Assembly (NCBI GenBank): GCA_023150805.1
Contig: JAKLKF010000010.1
Span: 1 to 64,000 of the forward strand
Source of the DNA: Myxococcota bacterium
GTDB taxonomy: Bacteria > Myxococcota_A > UBA796 > UBA2385
Direction: 5' to 3'
Length of the DNA stretch: 64,000 nt
Shown: positions 16,793 to 24,987 of the stretch, piece by piece
Numbering within the stretch: position 1 is the stretch's first letter
How the letters are laid out: every line of letters starts with the position of its first letter
Made by a program: the position numbers and the translations under genes
Notes under the pieces: generated by a model
The model's input: only the letters and a program-made list of their open reading frames with translations
Databases searched by the model: none
What the model was told of the DNA's origin: nothing

Positions 16793-17793
16793 TGCGCGCC
16801 CTGGTCACCGGAGGGGGCGGCTTCCTCGGCCGCGCCGTCACCGAGCAGCTCCTCGCCCGCGGGGACCAGGTCACCGTCCTCGCCCGTGGCCGCTACCCCG
16901 AGGTCGAGGCGCTGGGCGCCCGCGCGGTCCAGGGCGACCTGCGGGATGCCGCCTCGCTGGAGGGACAGCTCGAGGGGGTGGACGTGGTCTTCCACGTCGC
17001 CAGCAAGACCGGCGTCTGGGGGCCCCGGGACGAGTTCCTGTCGATCAACGTCGACGGCACCCGGAACCTGCTGGCGGCGGCGCGTGCGCAGGGCGTGACC
17101 CGCTTCGTCTACACCAGCAGCCCCTCCTGCGTGCACGCTGGCCGCGACGAGGAGGGGGTGACCGAGGCCGACTGCCCCTACCCCCGGCACTTCGAGACCG
17201 CCTACCCCGAGAGCAAGGCGCTGGCCGAGCAGCTCGTGCTGGCCGCCAACGACGGGGGCTTCGCGACCACCTCGCTGCGCCCGCACCTGATCTACGGGCC
17301 CGGCGAGCCCCACATGCTGCCGCGGCTGATGGATCGGCACCAGAAGGGGAGGCTGCGGCCCATCGGCTCGGGCGACAACAAGGTCGGCCTGACCTACGTC
17401 GACAACGCCGCCGTCGCCCACCTGCAGGCCGCTGACGCGCTCTCGCCGGGCTCGCGCAACGCGGGACGGGCCTACTTCGTCACCGACGGCGGCGCGGTGC
17501 CGCTGTGGCCGTGGATCGACGCCTTCTTGCAGGGCGTCGGCATGAAGCCGCTGCCCGGCGCGGTGCCGCTGGGCCCGGTCAAGGTCGCCGCGGGCCTGAT
17601 GGAGTGGGCCTGGCGCAGCTTCGGGCTGGAGGGGGAGCCCCTGATGACCCGCTTCGCCGCGACCCAGCTCGCGACCAGCCACTGGTACGACCTGCGGGCC
17701 GCCCGCGAGGACTTCGGCTACCAGCCCCGGGTCGACGGCGAGGAGGGCACGCGGCGCACGATCCGCGCCTTCCGGGACGCGCGGGGTTCCTGA
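16792..17793 (+). CDS. oleD: OleD, NAD(P)H-dependent 2-alkyl-3-ketoacid reductase
   Basis: OleD is an extended short-chain dehydrogenase that reduces the OleA product to the 2-alkyl-3-hydroxy acid. It has 333 residues, with the N-terminal Rossmann motif TGGGGFLG (residues 6-13), the catalytic Tyr138/Lys142 in YPESK, and the upstream serines in VYTSSPSC. It is the last gene of the oleABCD operon, with a one-base stop/start overlap to oleC. The complete set predicts that this organism makes very long internal alkenes from its fatty acids. The downstream coiled-coil gene begins 111 bases later on the same strand and may or may not share the transcript. Confidence 0.94.
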   Translation: MRALVTGGGGFLGRAVTEQLLARGDQVTVLARGRYPEVEALGARAVQGDLRDAASLEGQLEGVDVVFHVASKTGVWGPRDEFLSINVDGTRNLLAAARAQGVTRFVYTSSPSCVHAGRDEEGVTEADCPYPRHFETAYPESKALAEQLVLAANDGGFATTSLRPHLIYGPGEPHMLPRLMDRHQKGRLRPIGSGDNKVGLTYVDNAAVAHLQAADALSPGSRNAGRAYFVTDGGAVPLWPWIDAFLQGVGMKPLPGAVPLGPVKVAAGLMEWAWRSFGLEGEPLMTRFAATQLATSHWYDLRAAREDFGYQPRVDGEEGTRRTIRAFRDARGS

Positions 17794-17904
17794 GGGGTTG
17801 CAGCGGCGGACGTCGGGGAGGCCGCCGGGGTTGCACGGTCCTGTCCCGGCGGGCGCGGGGCCCGCATCGTTCGGGATAGAGACCCAGGCTGACGAGGAGA
17901 GCCC

Positions 17905-18870
17905 ATGTTCCGTTCGCTCTGCACGACCCTGGCCCTGCTGGCCCTGACCCTGGTCTCCACGCCGGCCATCGCCGGCCCCGCCGTCGACCCGGAGCAGTGG
18001 GAGGCCGTCGACGCCCAGGCGCGGGCGGAGCTGGACGCGCAGGCCGCGGCCCTGGTCGAGCTGGAGACCGCCGTCACCATGGCCAAGGCCGCGGTGGAGG
18101 CGGCGCGCGCCGAAGTGGGGGATGCCCGCGAGCAGGTCAAGGAGGGGCGCGAGGAGGTCACCGACGCCCGCAACGAAGACGCCGTGGCCCGCAAGAGCGC
18201 GAAGGCGGCAGCGCAGGAGGCCGAGACGGCCTGGCAGGCTGCGCGGGGGCAGGTCGACATCGCCGAGCAGCAGGTCAAGGTCGCCAAGGCCAACCTCAAG
18301 GCGGCCAAGGCCCAGGCCAAGGCCGGGGAGCAGGGCGCCGCGCTGGCCCTGGAAGAGGCGAAGGCCGGCGAGGACAAGGGCGAGCTGAAGGACGCGAAGG
18401 CCGACGCCCGGGACGCGGGCAAGCAGGGCACCGCCACGGTGGCCGACGCGAAGACCGCGGTCCGCAGCGCCAAGAGCGCGCTGGCGGACGCCAAGAGCCA
18501 GGAGAAGGTGGCCCGCTCGGTCCACAAGGAGGCCAAGGCGGCGCTGAAGCTGGAGAAGAAGCAGGGCGACGCCTCGGTGGACCAGGCGCGCGACGTCGTC
18601 GACGAGGCCCGGGACGACAAGGCCGCCGCGGCCCGCGCGCTCGACCTGGCCCAGGCGCGGCACGAGCTGGCCAAGGCCCAGCGGGACCTGGCCGCGGCCC
18701 GGCTGGAGCGCGAGCGCGCCGCCCGCGTGGTGGCCGCCGGCATGGAGCTGGAGGTCGCCGCCTTCGACGAGGCCGTCGCCCTGGCCGAGGCCGCCGTGGT
18801 GGCGGCCACCGCCTCGGTGACCGCGCACGGCGGGGAGACCCCGGCGGTGGAGGGCAGCGATGCCCGGTGA
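17905..18870 (+). CDS. Secreted Ala/Lys/Glu-rich coiled-coil protein
   Basis: A 321-residue protein with a clean Sec signal peptide (cleavage near STPAIAG, residue 23) and a good Shine-Dalgarno (GAGGAG) before ATG 17905. Residues 40-310 are almost entirely Ala, Lys, Glu, Asp, Gln, Arg and Val in heptad-like order (AKVAKANLKAAKAQAKAGEQ), so the mature protein should be a long periplasmic coiled coil or helical bundle. No enzyme motif or trimeric anchor is visible. Its last 11 bases overlap the next gene, which encodes a predicted Tat substrate, so the two probably work together in the envelope. The upstream 111-bp gap to oleD is GC-rich and could hold a promoter. Function unknown. Confidence 0.75.
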   Translation: MFRSLCTTLALLALTLVSTPAIAGPAVDPEQWEAVDAQARAELDAQAAALVELETAVTMAKAAVEAARAEVGDAREQVKEGREEVTDARNEDAVARKSAKAAAQEAETAWQAARGQVDIAEQQVKVAKANLKAAKAQAKAGEQGAALALEEAKAGEDKGELKDAKADARDAGKQGTATVADAKTAVRSAKSALADAKSQEKVARSVHKEAKAALKLEKKQGDASVDQARDVVDEARDDKAAAARALDLAQARHELAKAQRDLAAARLERERAARVVAAGMELEVAAFDEAVALAEAAVVAATASVTAHGGETPAVEGSDAR

Positions 18871-19693
18871 GCGCCCTCCCCGCGGGGCCCCGTGGAGCCG
18901 CCGCGAGCTGCTGGCGGTGGGCGGCGGGGCGGCCCTGGCCCTGGCGCTGAGACCATCTGCGGCCTGGGCCGGCCGCCTGCGCACCCACGACCCCGAGGCT
19001 GGCAGCCTGCTCTCCCAGGCGCTGGACAGCCCGACCTTCTGGCAGGGCGCATCGGTCAAGACCTTCGACGACCGCCTCTACGACGAGGTGCGCCTGAAGT
19101 CCCTGGACGAGGGCTACCTCGCCATGGTCACCGGCGAGGGGGGGCGTGACTTCGACGCCGCCACCGTGGTCCGCACGGTCAACGACAACATGCAGCGCCT
19201 GCCCGAGGTCGAAGACGGCGCCAAGGCGGTCGTCCGGCTGGGGGAGGGCACCGACGGCACCACGGGCCTGCCCTTCGTCGACAGCTTCTACTACCTGGAC
19301 TTCACCTTCTTCTACGGCGTGTACTCGCAGCGGATGTACAAGCTGGTGGACGGCAGCCGCACCATCCTGTTCTTCGAGAAGCTGACCACCGAGATGGCCG
19401 GCGCCGCCTGGCCCATCTACGACAAGCGCATCGTCGAGGTGATGAGCGGGGTCAAGCGGCGTTCGGTGTTCGGCAGCGTGGTGCCCGTCTCCAAGATCTT
19501 CGGCATGTTCGTCGTCTCGCCGGGGGCGACCTACCGGTCCCGGGTCACCTTCACCACCAAGATCCACTTCGGCGAGGGAACCGGGATGCTGGCCCGGATG
19601 GGCAGTGACATGCCGCCAGTGATCCGCGCCGGCCTGCAGAGCGGCTTCGACTCCTGCGTGGCCATCGCGTCCAAGGTGGCCGACGGCGGCTAG
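18860..19693 (+). CDS. Predicted Tat-exported protein, unrecognised fold
   Basis: A 277-residue protein. The N-terminus has a twin-arginine motif SRRELLAVGGG followed by a hydrophobic stretch and a likely cleavage after SAAWA, so export by Tat is probable. The mature part has beta-rich segments (YYLDFTFFYGVYSQRMY, TILFFEKLT) and a final amphipathic region, and could be a START/SRPBCC-like lipid-binding domain. That is a guess from pattern only. There is one cysteine near the end (FDSCVAIAS). ATG 18860 lies inside the end of the coiled-coil gene, an 11-base overlap that implies coupled translation. No catalytic residues are evident. I do not recognise the family. Confidence 0.65.
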   Translation: MPGERPPRGAPWSRRELLAVGGGAALALALRPSAAWAGRLRTHDPEAGSLLSQALDSPTFWQGASVKTFDDRLYDEVRLKSLDEGYLAMVTGEGGRDFDAATVVRTVNDNMQRLPEVEDGAKAVVRLGEGTDGTTGLPFVDSFYYLDFTFFYGVYSQRMYKLVDGSRTILFFEKLTTEMAGAAWPIYDKRIVEVMSGVKRRSVFGSVVPVSKIFGMFVVSPGATYRSRVTFTTKIHFGEGTGMLARMGSDMPPVIRAGLQSGFDSCVAIASKVADGG

Positions 19694-19712
19694 GCGACCG
19701 CGCCGGGCTGTC

Positions 19713-19892
19713 TCAGGTGGTGGCGGCCACCCCGATGGCCACCGCCATCATGAAGGTGGCGATCACCGCCAGGCCGACCACCAGGCCCCGCATGAGCTGC
19801 TTGCGCCGGGCGGAGGCCTGCCGCCGGGAGATGGCCTCGCGACGGACGCGCCGGATGTCCAGGGTCTCCACCGTCAGGTCCAGGTTCGACAT
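19713..19892 (-). CDS. Small single-span membrane protein
   Basis: A 59-residue protein from ATG 19892-19890. The first 36 residues are charged and Arg-rich (RRVRREAISRRQASARRKQ), followed by one hydrophobic helix (GLVVGLAVIATFMMAVAIGVAA) reaching the C-terminus. By the positive-inside rule the basic N-terminal part should stay in the cytoplasm. The stop lies 19 bases from the end of the convergent Tat-substrate gene. The Shine-Dalgarno is weak (GGGAGGCCCC). It is too short to assign, and similar small proteins are often membrane-complex accessory subunits. No homologue recognised. Confidence 0.5.
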   Translation of the reverse strand: MSNLDLTVETLDIRRVRREAISRRQASARRKQLMRGLVVGLAVIATFMMAVAIGVAATT

Positions 19893-20017
19893 GGGGCCTC
19901 CCGAGAGGCGGCGTCCGGGGTTCCTCGGCCGCCCACCGTGGAGACAGCGTAGGTCGGGGCCGTCGCCCGCGCCGCCGCCTGCACCGCGAGGTGACGAAGC
20001 GAGACGCCACAGGGCGC

Positions 20018-20599
20018 TCAGGCGACCAGGTGCAGGCCAGGTTGCCCGGGCACCAGGTCCGGCTCGGCCGCCACCGCCGGTGGTCCCCGGTCCTGCCGGA
20101 CGGCGTCCGCCACCTCGGACAGCAGCACGCGCGCCACGCTCGCGGCGACGGGGCGCTGCGGGTAGAGGCGCGGCGCATCGTCGGCGTGGGTCGAGGGGCG
20201 CAGCGTGACGGTGCGCTCCAGCCCCAGGCCGCGGCAGGCCCGGCGAGCGGGCGTCGGCAGGGCCGGCGCCACCAGCACCACCCGGCGCGGCTGGGACTGG
20301 ACCGCCAGGCGGATCAGCCGGGCGAGGGCGTCCGGGGCCAGGTGGCCGTCGTCGACGACCGCGACCGTGCGTCCCGCCGCCTCCTGCAGGCGGAGGGGCA
20401 GGCGACCCGGGTCGAGGCGGCGCACCGCCAGCCCGCAGAGGTAGGCCCAGGGCCAGGCCACCTCCACCGCGCCGTCGGACGCGACGATCAGCAGGGCGTC
20501 TTCGGGCTCGGGGCGGCCCAGCGGCGAGCGGAAGTACAGGTCCTCCCCCGCGTCGAGGCGGGAGGGGAAGAGGGGTTGGTGGGGGTCGACGGGTCGCAT
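20018..20599 (-). CDS. Phosphoribosyltransferase-like protein
   Basis: A 193-residue cytosolic protein. The centre holds a type I PRTase-like pattern: strand TVAVVDDGHLAPDALARL in the place of the PRPP-binding loop (usually VVDDG..TG.T), then a following strand VVLVAPALP. The loop carries HLAPDA instead of the TGAT-type PRPP contact, so PRPP binding may be altered or lost. The N-terminal part (LYFRSPLG, ALLIVASDGAVEVAWPW) is unlike classical PRTases. ATG 20599 is preceded by GGAGG at 4 bases and is preferred over an upstream start at 20620. Isolated PRTase-like proteins of this kind have no settled role; a regulatory or degenerate PRTase is most likely. Confidence 0.5.
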   Translation of the reverse strand: MRPVDPHQPLFPSRLDAGEDLYFRSPLGRPEPEDALLIVASDGAVEVAWPWAYLCGLAVRRLDPGRLPLRLQEAAGRTVAVVDDGHLAPDALARLIRLAVQSQPRRVVLVAPALPTPARRACRGLGLERTVTLRPSTHADDAPRLYPQRPVAASVARVLLSEVADAVRQDRGPPAVAAEPDLVPGQPGLHLVA

Positions 20600-20712
20600 G
20601 GAGCCTCCGGTGCTGAACACATTTCCAGTGTACAGCGCCGGGGCGTGCTGGGCCTTCGTGCTGGCGGACGGAAACTGTCCGCAAGCTGCCCTTGCGCGCC
20701 CGCCCTCCGGCC

Positions 20713-22440
20713 CTACGCGGGAGGGATCTCCACGGCGACCGTGATGGTGTCGACCACCTCGCCCTCGATGACCAGGTCGAGCATCAGCGTCACGTCCAGC
20801 ACCTCGGTGGTGGCCGGGACGGTGCCCTCCAGCGTCAGGGTGAAGGTCACGCTGTCGACGTCGGTGGTGTCCACGTCCGAGGCGGGGTCGGGGCTGATGT
20901 CGCTGATCAGGCCGTAGGCGTCCAGCGTCGGCTGGAGGCTCACGCTCTCGAGCACCCGGCCGATGGCCACCTCGCCCAGCACGGCGGCGAGGGACGCGCC
21001 GATCGTCGTGCCCAGGGGCTCGCGCCCGTTCCAGGTCAGCACCATCGGCTCGGACTCGCCATCGCCGTCCAGGTCCAGGTAGCTGCCCGACAGGTCGGCC
21101 AGCTCCTCCATCCCGTCGACGGGCAGCGAGGCCGTCGCGACGCCGACCAGCAGCGCGCCGAGGGCGTCGACCTCTTCCAGGACGCCGTCGGTGCCCGCGT
21201 CCGTCGGGCAGCCACCGGGGGTGTCGTCGTAGGCGCTCACCAGGCCGTCGGCGTCCCGCATGTAGTTGTCGGTGATGTAGTAGACGACGGGGGTCGCGCC
21301 CACGCGGAACCCGGCGCCGCCCAGCGTGCCCAGCGCGCTGTCCAGGTCGCAGGACTCCCCGCCGTCGCCCTCGAAGGGATCGTCGGCGCTGGCGAGGAAG
21401 GGACGCACATCGGTCGTGCTGTCGTAGTCCTCGTCGCAGTCCTGGTCGTAGCCATGGCCCCCCAGGAGCTGGTACAGGCCCTCGATCGCGGACTCGGGTC
21501 CGTCGCTACCCGAGTGGATGCCGGCGTCGGCCACCGCCTCGGCCATCAGGTCCAGGTCGGTCGTGACCTGCTGGTGCAGCTCGAAGGGCCGGTCCACCGC
21601 GCTGCCGAAGGTGCCGTAGTTGTAGTCGTCGAAGGTCGCGAAGGCGAAGCCCAGCTCGACGTCCACGTCCTCGACCTCGGCCGCGATGTCGCTGAAGTCC
21701 AGCGAGGAGAGGGCCGTGCTCATCGAGCAGGTGGTGTCCAGCAGCACCGCGACGTCGACCTGCCCGTAGCCGTCCAGCGGCACCACGATCTCGTAGGTGA
21801 CGACGGCGCCCTCGTCGACGACGGCGCCGTCGAAGCTGCGGTCCTCGCCATCGCAGTCCTGGTCGAGGTCGTCGTTGGGGCGGTCGTAGGCCCCGGGGTG
21901 CACGTCCGCGTCCGCGTCGTCGCAGTCGCCGCCGCCCCAGCCCTCGGCGTCCTCGCCGTCGCCGTCGGCGTCGAAGTCGCTGCCGCCGGCGCAGTCGTCG
22001 TCCTGCCCGTCATAGGGGTCGTCCGGGGCGCCGGGGTGCACCGAGGCGTCCGCGTCGTCGCAGTCGTCGCCGCCGTAGGCGTCGCTGTCGAAGCCATCGC
22101 CGTCCCAGTCGAAGTCGCTGACGCCGTCGCAGTCGCTGTCCAGGCCGTCATAGGGCTCGTCCGCGGCGCCGGGGTGCACGGCCGGGTCGGCGTCGTCGCA
22201 GTCGCCGTCGGCCACGGTCCAGCCGTCGTCGTCGCCGTCCAGGTCGGTGGTGCCACCGTCCCCGCCGCCGTCGGTGCCGCCGCCGTCGGTGCCGCCGCCG
22301 TCGGTGCCGCCGCCGTCGGTGCCGCCGCCGTCGGTGCCGCCGCCGTCCATCGCGCCACCGTCGCTGGTGTCGCCGTCGTCGTCGTCCTTGTCTCCGCAGG
22401 CGATGAGGGAGAGGGACAGGAGCAGGGCTGGGAGCATCAT
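20713..22440 (-). CDS. Lipoprotein with MopE-type metal-binding repeats and a VWA-like domain
   Basis: A 575-residue protein from ATG 22440 (GGAGG 5 bases upstream). The short signal peptide ends in the lipobox LSLIAC, and the mature start is CGDKDDDDGD. Next come a TDGGG linker (residues about 30-65) and four MopE-like repeats with the pattern DGDCDDADPAVHPGA...YDGLDSDCDG (residues about 70-205), a motif linked to metal (Cu/Ca) binding in surface proteins. From residue about 225 a von Willebrand A-like domain starts with VDVAVLLDTTCSMS. The DTTCS sequence resembles but does not match the DxSxS metal site. The C-terminal 90 residues are beta-rich. Likely a cell-surface metal-dependent adhesin. 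Confidence 0.82.
   Translation of the reverse strand: MMLPALLLSLSLIACGDKDDDDGDTSDGGAMDGGGTDGGGTDGGGTDGGGTDGGGTDGGGDGGTTDLDGDDDGWTVADGDCDDADPAVHPGAADEPYDGLDSDCDGVSDFDWDGDGFDSDAYGGDDCDDADASVHPGAPDDPYDGQDDDCAGGSDFDADGDGEDAEGWGGGDCDDADADVHPGAYDRPNDDLDQDCDGEDRSFDGAVVDEGAVVTYEIVVPLDGYGQVDVAVLLDTTCSMSTALSSLDFSDIAAEVEDVDVELGFAFATFDDYNYGTFGSAVDRPFELHQQVTTDLDLMAEAVADAGIHSGSDGPESAIEGLYQLLGGHGYDQDCDEDYDSTTDVRPFLASADDPFEGDGGESCDLDSALGTLGGAGFRVGATPVVYYITDNYMRDADGLVSAYDDTPGGCPTDAGTDGVLEEVDALGALLVGVATASLPVDGMEELADLSGSYLDLDGDGESEPMVLTWNGREPLGTTIGASLAAVLGEVAIGRVLESVSLQPTLDAYGLISDISPDPASDVDTTDVDSVTFTLTLEGTVPATTEVLDVTLMLDLVIEGEVVDTITVAVEIPPA
22261..22350. repeat. Six 15-bp repeats encoding a TDGGG linker
   Basis: Six consecutive 15-bp units (consensus gccgccgccgtcggt on the plus strand) lie inside the MopE/VWA lipoprotein gene and encode TDGGG on the minus strand. 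The middle copies are identical; the first and last differ by one to a few bases. Exact copies suggest recent expansion by slippage or recombination. The frame is kept whatever the copy number. Confidence 0.8.
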
Positions 22441-22489
22441 GGGTTCCTCCAGGGGGGCAAAATACCGCATGGACAGCACAGTTGCTGCA

Positions 22490-22507
22490 AGCCGCTTGTC
22501 AGCGGCT
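22490..22507. promoter_or_regulatory. Inverted repeat between two divergent lipoprotein genes
   Basis: AGCCGC-TTGTCA-GCGGCT forms a 6-bp-arm inverted repeat in the 121-bp gap between the divergent starts at 22440 and 22562. It lies where both promoters must be. On the minus strand a TATTTT box is visible about 25 bases before the ATG at 22440. The repeat could be a shared operator; it could also be a chance GC-rich hairpin. Confidence 0.3.
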
Positions 22508-22561
22508 GGTCGAGGGGGCGGTGCGCGGCGGTGTCCGCGCTCTGTGGCATGATGGTGACAG

Positions 22562-23458
22562 ATGCGTGGCCTGCTCGTCATCCTCCTGTCACTGGGCGTC
22601 CCCATGGGCTGCGCGGCGCCCGCCGCCGACGGCGACCCGGAGCTGCGGCTGCTCGTCTCCGATGTCGCGGCGGGCCAGGTGCTCGCCGTCCACCCGGCCC
22701 GCGGCACCGTCGAGGTGCTGGTCGACGCGGGGGAGGTGCCCGAGCCCCTCTCCCCCGACGGGCTCGCGCCGGCCGGCCTGGCCTGGAGGGGCGACGAGCT
22801 GCTGGTCACCGACATGGGCAGCGGGCGGGTGCTCTCCTTCGACGGCGAGTCGGGCGCCCCCGGCGGGGTCGCCTTCGACCCGGGCGCAGGTGCCCGCCTG
22901 GAGGAGCCCTGCGCGCTCACGCTGGTCGATGGTGGGCTCGCGGTCCTGGGCAACGACACGCGCAACGTCCTGCTGCTGCGCCCGGACGGCGCCGTAGACG
23001 AGCTCGGAGGCGGCGCGCCGCCGGAGATCCGCGACGGGCACGGCCTGCTGGCCCTGCCCGACGGGCGCCTGCTGGTCGCCACCTCCGCGGGCACGGCCGA
23101 GGTCGGCATGGTGCAGGTGTGGGACGTGGTGCGCGGCGAGAGGACGCAGACCTGGCTGCCGCCCGGCGGTGTCCTGCAGGACGCCACGGGCCTGGCGCTC
23201 GGGCCCGAGGGGCTGGTCTACCTGGTCGACTGGTTCGGCCAGCAGGTGCTGCGCCTGGACCCACGGACCGGGGCCCTGGTCGACCGCCTGCTGGGACCCA
23301 CGCTGCTGTCCGATCCCGTGGCCCTGGCCTTCGACGACACCGGTCGGCTGTGGATCCTCGAGCGCCACGGCCTGGTTACCTGGCACCCGCTCACGGGGCC
23401 GGAGCGGGTGCTCGCGGACGCCTTCACCTTCGGGCGCGGCCTGCTGGTCGACGGCTGA
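22562..23458 (+). CDS. Lipoprotein with NHL/SMP-30-like beta-propeller
   Basis: A 298-residue protein with a lipoprotein-like signal peptide (LLVILLSLGVPMGC) and a mature part made of about six repeats of 40-45 residues, each with a strand pattern such as LAPAGLAWRGDELLVTDMGSGRVLSFD or LALGPEGLVYLVDWFGQQVLRLD. This is the NHL/SMP-30 beta-propeller type. The lipobox PMGC is slightly atypical because Pro precedes Met. The gene is transcribed divergently from the MopE/VWA lipoprotein, with 121 bp between the starts. No catalytic metal site of a gluconolactonase could be picked out with confidence, so a binding or scaffold role at the cell surface is more likely than catalysis. Confidence 0.7.
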   Translation: MRGLLVILLSLGVPMGCAAPAADGDPELRLLVSDVAAGQVLAVHPARGTVEVLVDAGEVPEPLSPDGLAPAGLAWRGDELLVTDMGSGRVLSFDGESGAPGGVAFDPGAGARLEEPCALTLVDGGLAVLGNDTRNVLLLRPDGAVDELGGGAPPEIRDGHGLLALPDGRLLVATSAGTAEVGMVQVWDVVRGERTQTWLPPGGVLQDATGLALGPEGLVYLVDWFGQQVLRLDPRTGALVDRLLGPTLLSDPVALAFDDTGRLWILERHGLVTWHPLTGPERVLADAFTFGRGLLVDG

Positions 23459-23464
23459 GGGCGG

Positions 23465-24241
23465 TCAGCAGCGCCGTTCCCAGAAGGTCATCGCGCCGTG
23501 GCGCGCGAAGCCCAGCCGGGCGACGATGGGGGCGCTGGTCCCCTCGCGCGCGTAGAGCCCGACCGCCGTCGCGCCGGCCCGGCGGGCCAGCTCCATCCGC
23601 GCGGCCAGGACGGCGGAGTAGGCGCCGCGCCCGCGCCCCTCGGGCACGGTGCCGCCGGCCCACAGGAAGCCGAAGCCCAGGTCGGGGAAGAGGGTCAGGC
23701 CGCCCGCCGACAGCGGCGCCCCGGTCTCCGCGTCGTAGGCGACCACCCGCCGCACGCGGGCCCCGGCACCGGTGCAGGCGGCCAGGAACTGCTCCAGCTC
23801 GACGGGGTCGTGGCCCCGGGGCTCGCCGAAGGCCCGCTCCGCCACCCACAGCCAGTCCCGCAGGCCGGCCATGTCCGTCACCGCCCGCGCCCGCACGCCC
23901 ACGCGCGAGGGCGGGGCCGGTCGGTCGACCGGCAGGGTGAAGCCGTGGTGGAGGTGCCCCGGAGACCAGCCGGCGGCGTGCAGGGCCGCCTCGAGCGCCG
24001 CGCCGGGCTCCAGCGGCCCCACGGTCCACCGGGCTGGCCTCCCCGCCAGCCGACCCTGCACTTCGGCCACCAGCGCCGGCAGGTCCGCCGGGGCCCCCCG
24101 CGCGCGCAGCACCACGTTGAGCGCGGGCACCTCGCGCTCGCAGCGCAGCAAGAGCAGGTCCGGGCGGTCCACCACGTCCACGTCGGGCGGCAGCCAGAAC
24201 AGGTCCCACTGGGTCCGCGCCAGGACCTCGTCCGCGCTCAC
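23465..24241 (-). CDS. GNAT-family N-acetyltransferase
   Basis: A 258-residue protein. The C-terminal 130 residues carry the GNAT fold, with strand FGFLWAGGTVP, the acetyl-CoA pyrophosphate loop EGRGRGAYSAVL (motif A, R-G-x-G), strand ATAVGLYA and motif B APIVARLGFARHG. The N-terminal half looks like a second, degenerate GNAT-like half (LLLRCEREVPALNVVLRARG), as in double-GNAT proteins. GTG 24241 overlaps the stop of the glutathione S-transferase-like gene as GTGA, which fixes the start and shows operon structure. It is the last of a three-gene operon that starts with a secreted glucoamylase-like protein. Acceptor substrate unknown. Confidence 0.78.
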   Translation of the reverse strand: MSADEVLARTQWDLFWLPPDVDVVDRPDLLLLRCEREVPALNVVLRARGAPADLPALVAEVQGRLAGRPARWTVGPLEPGAALEAALHAAGWSPGHLHHGFTLPVDRPAPPSRVGVRARAVTDMAGLRDWLWVAERAFGEPRGHDPVELEQFLAACTGAGARVRRVVAYDAETGAPLSAGGLTLFPDLGFGFLWAGGTVPEGRGRGAYSAVLAARMELARRAGATAVGLYAREGTSAPIVARLGFARHGAMTFWERRC

Positions 24242-24987
24242 GTCGCACCCGGCCCCGCCGCCGTGGCACGGGCCGCAGCCGCACAGGTCGCGAGCACCCG
24301 GTCGCGCCAGGCCAGCAGCGGCGCGTAGCGCGTGGCGAGGGTCGGCACGGTCCAGTGCGGGCGGGCGAGCGGCGAGATCGGCAGGTCCGCGGGGGGCGAG
24401 ACGAAACACAGGCCCGCCGCGGCGGAGAGATCGGCGTAGCTCAGCCGTCCGAGCAGGTACTCCTGGTCGGCCAGCACACCGGCGAGCTGGTCGAGCAGGG
24501 CGTCCATGCGGGCCTCCAGCGTCGCCTGGTCCTCGGCGACGCCGTACTTGCGCAGCAGGTAGCGGGCCGCCGCCCGCGCCAGCAGGGTCGACAGCGGCCC
24601 GAGGCCCGAGAGGGCGGCGGGCAACGAGGCAAGCAGTGCGTCCGGGTCGGAGAGCACCTGGCGGGTGGTCCGGGTCCGGCCCAGCTCCAGCATGCGCTCG
24701 CTCCACCCGTTCCAGGCGACCAACGCGGCGTCCTCGGGCCAGTAGGGCCCGCCGGCCAGGGCGAGCCGGGCGATGTCGAAGGAGTCGCCGACCGCGCCCT
24801 GGTCCGTCAGCAGCACCGGCACGGTCACCCGGCCGGTGAAGCGGCGCAGGCGCCAGCGGAGCCAGGGCTCGCGCAGCATCGGCAGGTACTCCATCCGGCG
24901 GTGCTGCAGCCCCCCCAGCGCCAGGGCGAGGCGCGCCTTCAGCGACCAGGGAGAGTAGCCGACCTGGACGAGGAGGGGCTCGCTCAC
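24238..24987 (-). CDS. Glutathione S-transferase-like protein
   Basis: A 249-residue cytosolic protein. The N-terminal thioredoxin-like domain has the catalytic-type SPWSLKARLAL, the cis-proline strand VTVPVLL and the glutathione gamma-Glu contact GDSFDIARL, followed by an all-helical C-terminal domain with YLLGRLSYADLSAA, the usual N-capping Asp region. This fits the GST superfamily; the class is not clear. GTG 24987 overlaps the stop of the glucoamylase-like gene (GTGA), and its own stop overlaps the GNAT start (GTGA), so the three genes are translationally coupled. A detoxification or stress role is inferred only from the family. Confidence 0.8.
   Translation of the reverse strand: MSEPLLVQVGYSPWSLKARLALALGGLQHRRMEYLPMLREPWLRWRLRRFTGRVTVPVLLTDQGAVGDSFDIARLALAGGPYWPEDAALVAWNGWSERMLELGRTRTTRQVLSDPDALLASLPAALSGLGPLSTLLARAAARYLLRKYGVAEDQATLEARMDALLDQLAGVLADQEYLLGRLSYADLSAAAGLCFVSPPADLPISPLARPHWTVPTLATRYAPLLAWRDRVLATCAAAARATAAGPGAT

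Noticed and set aside
22261-22350. Regular 15-bp repeats considered as a CRISPR array or noncoding satellite
   Set aside because: No spacers; the units are in frame and encode a TDGGG linker inside a lipoprotein. The same holds for 1-175 and 25094-25209.
20692-23940. 1082-residue plus-strand frame opposite the MopE/VWA lipoprotein
   Set aside because: Composition is that of an antisense shadow (Val/Gly/Arg/His runs) and it contradicts the clear minus- and plus-strand lipoprotein genes.
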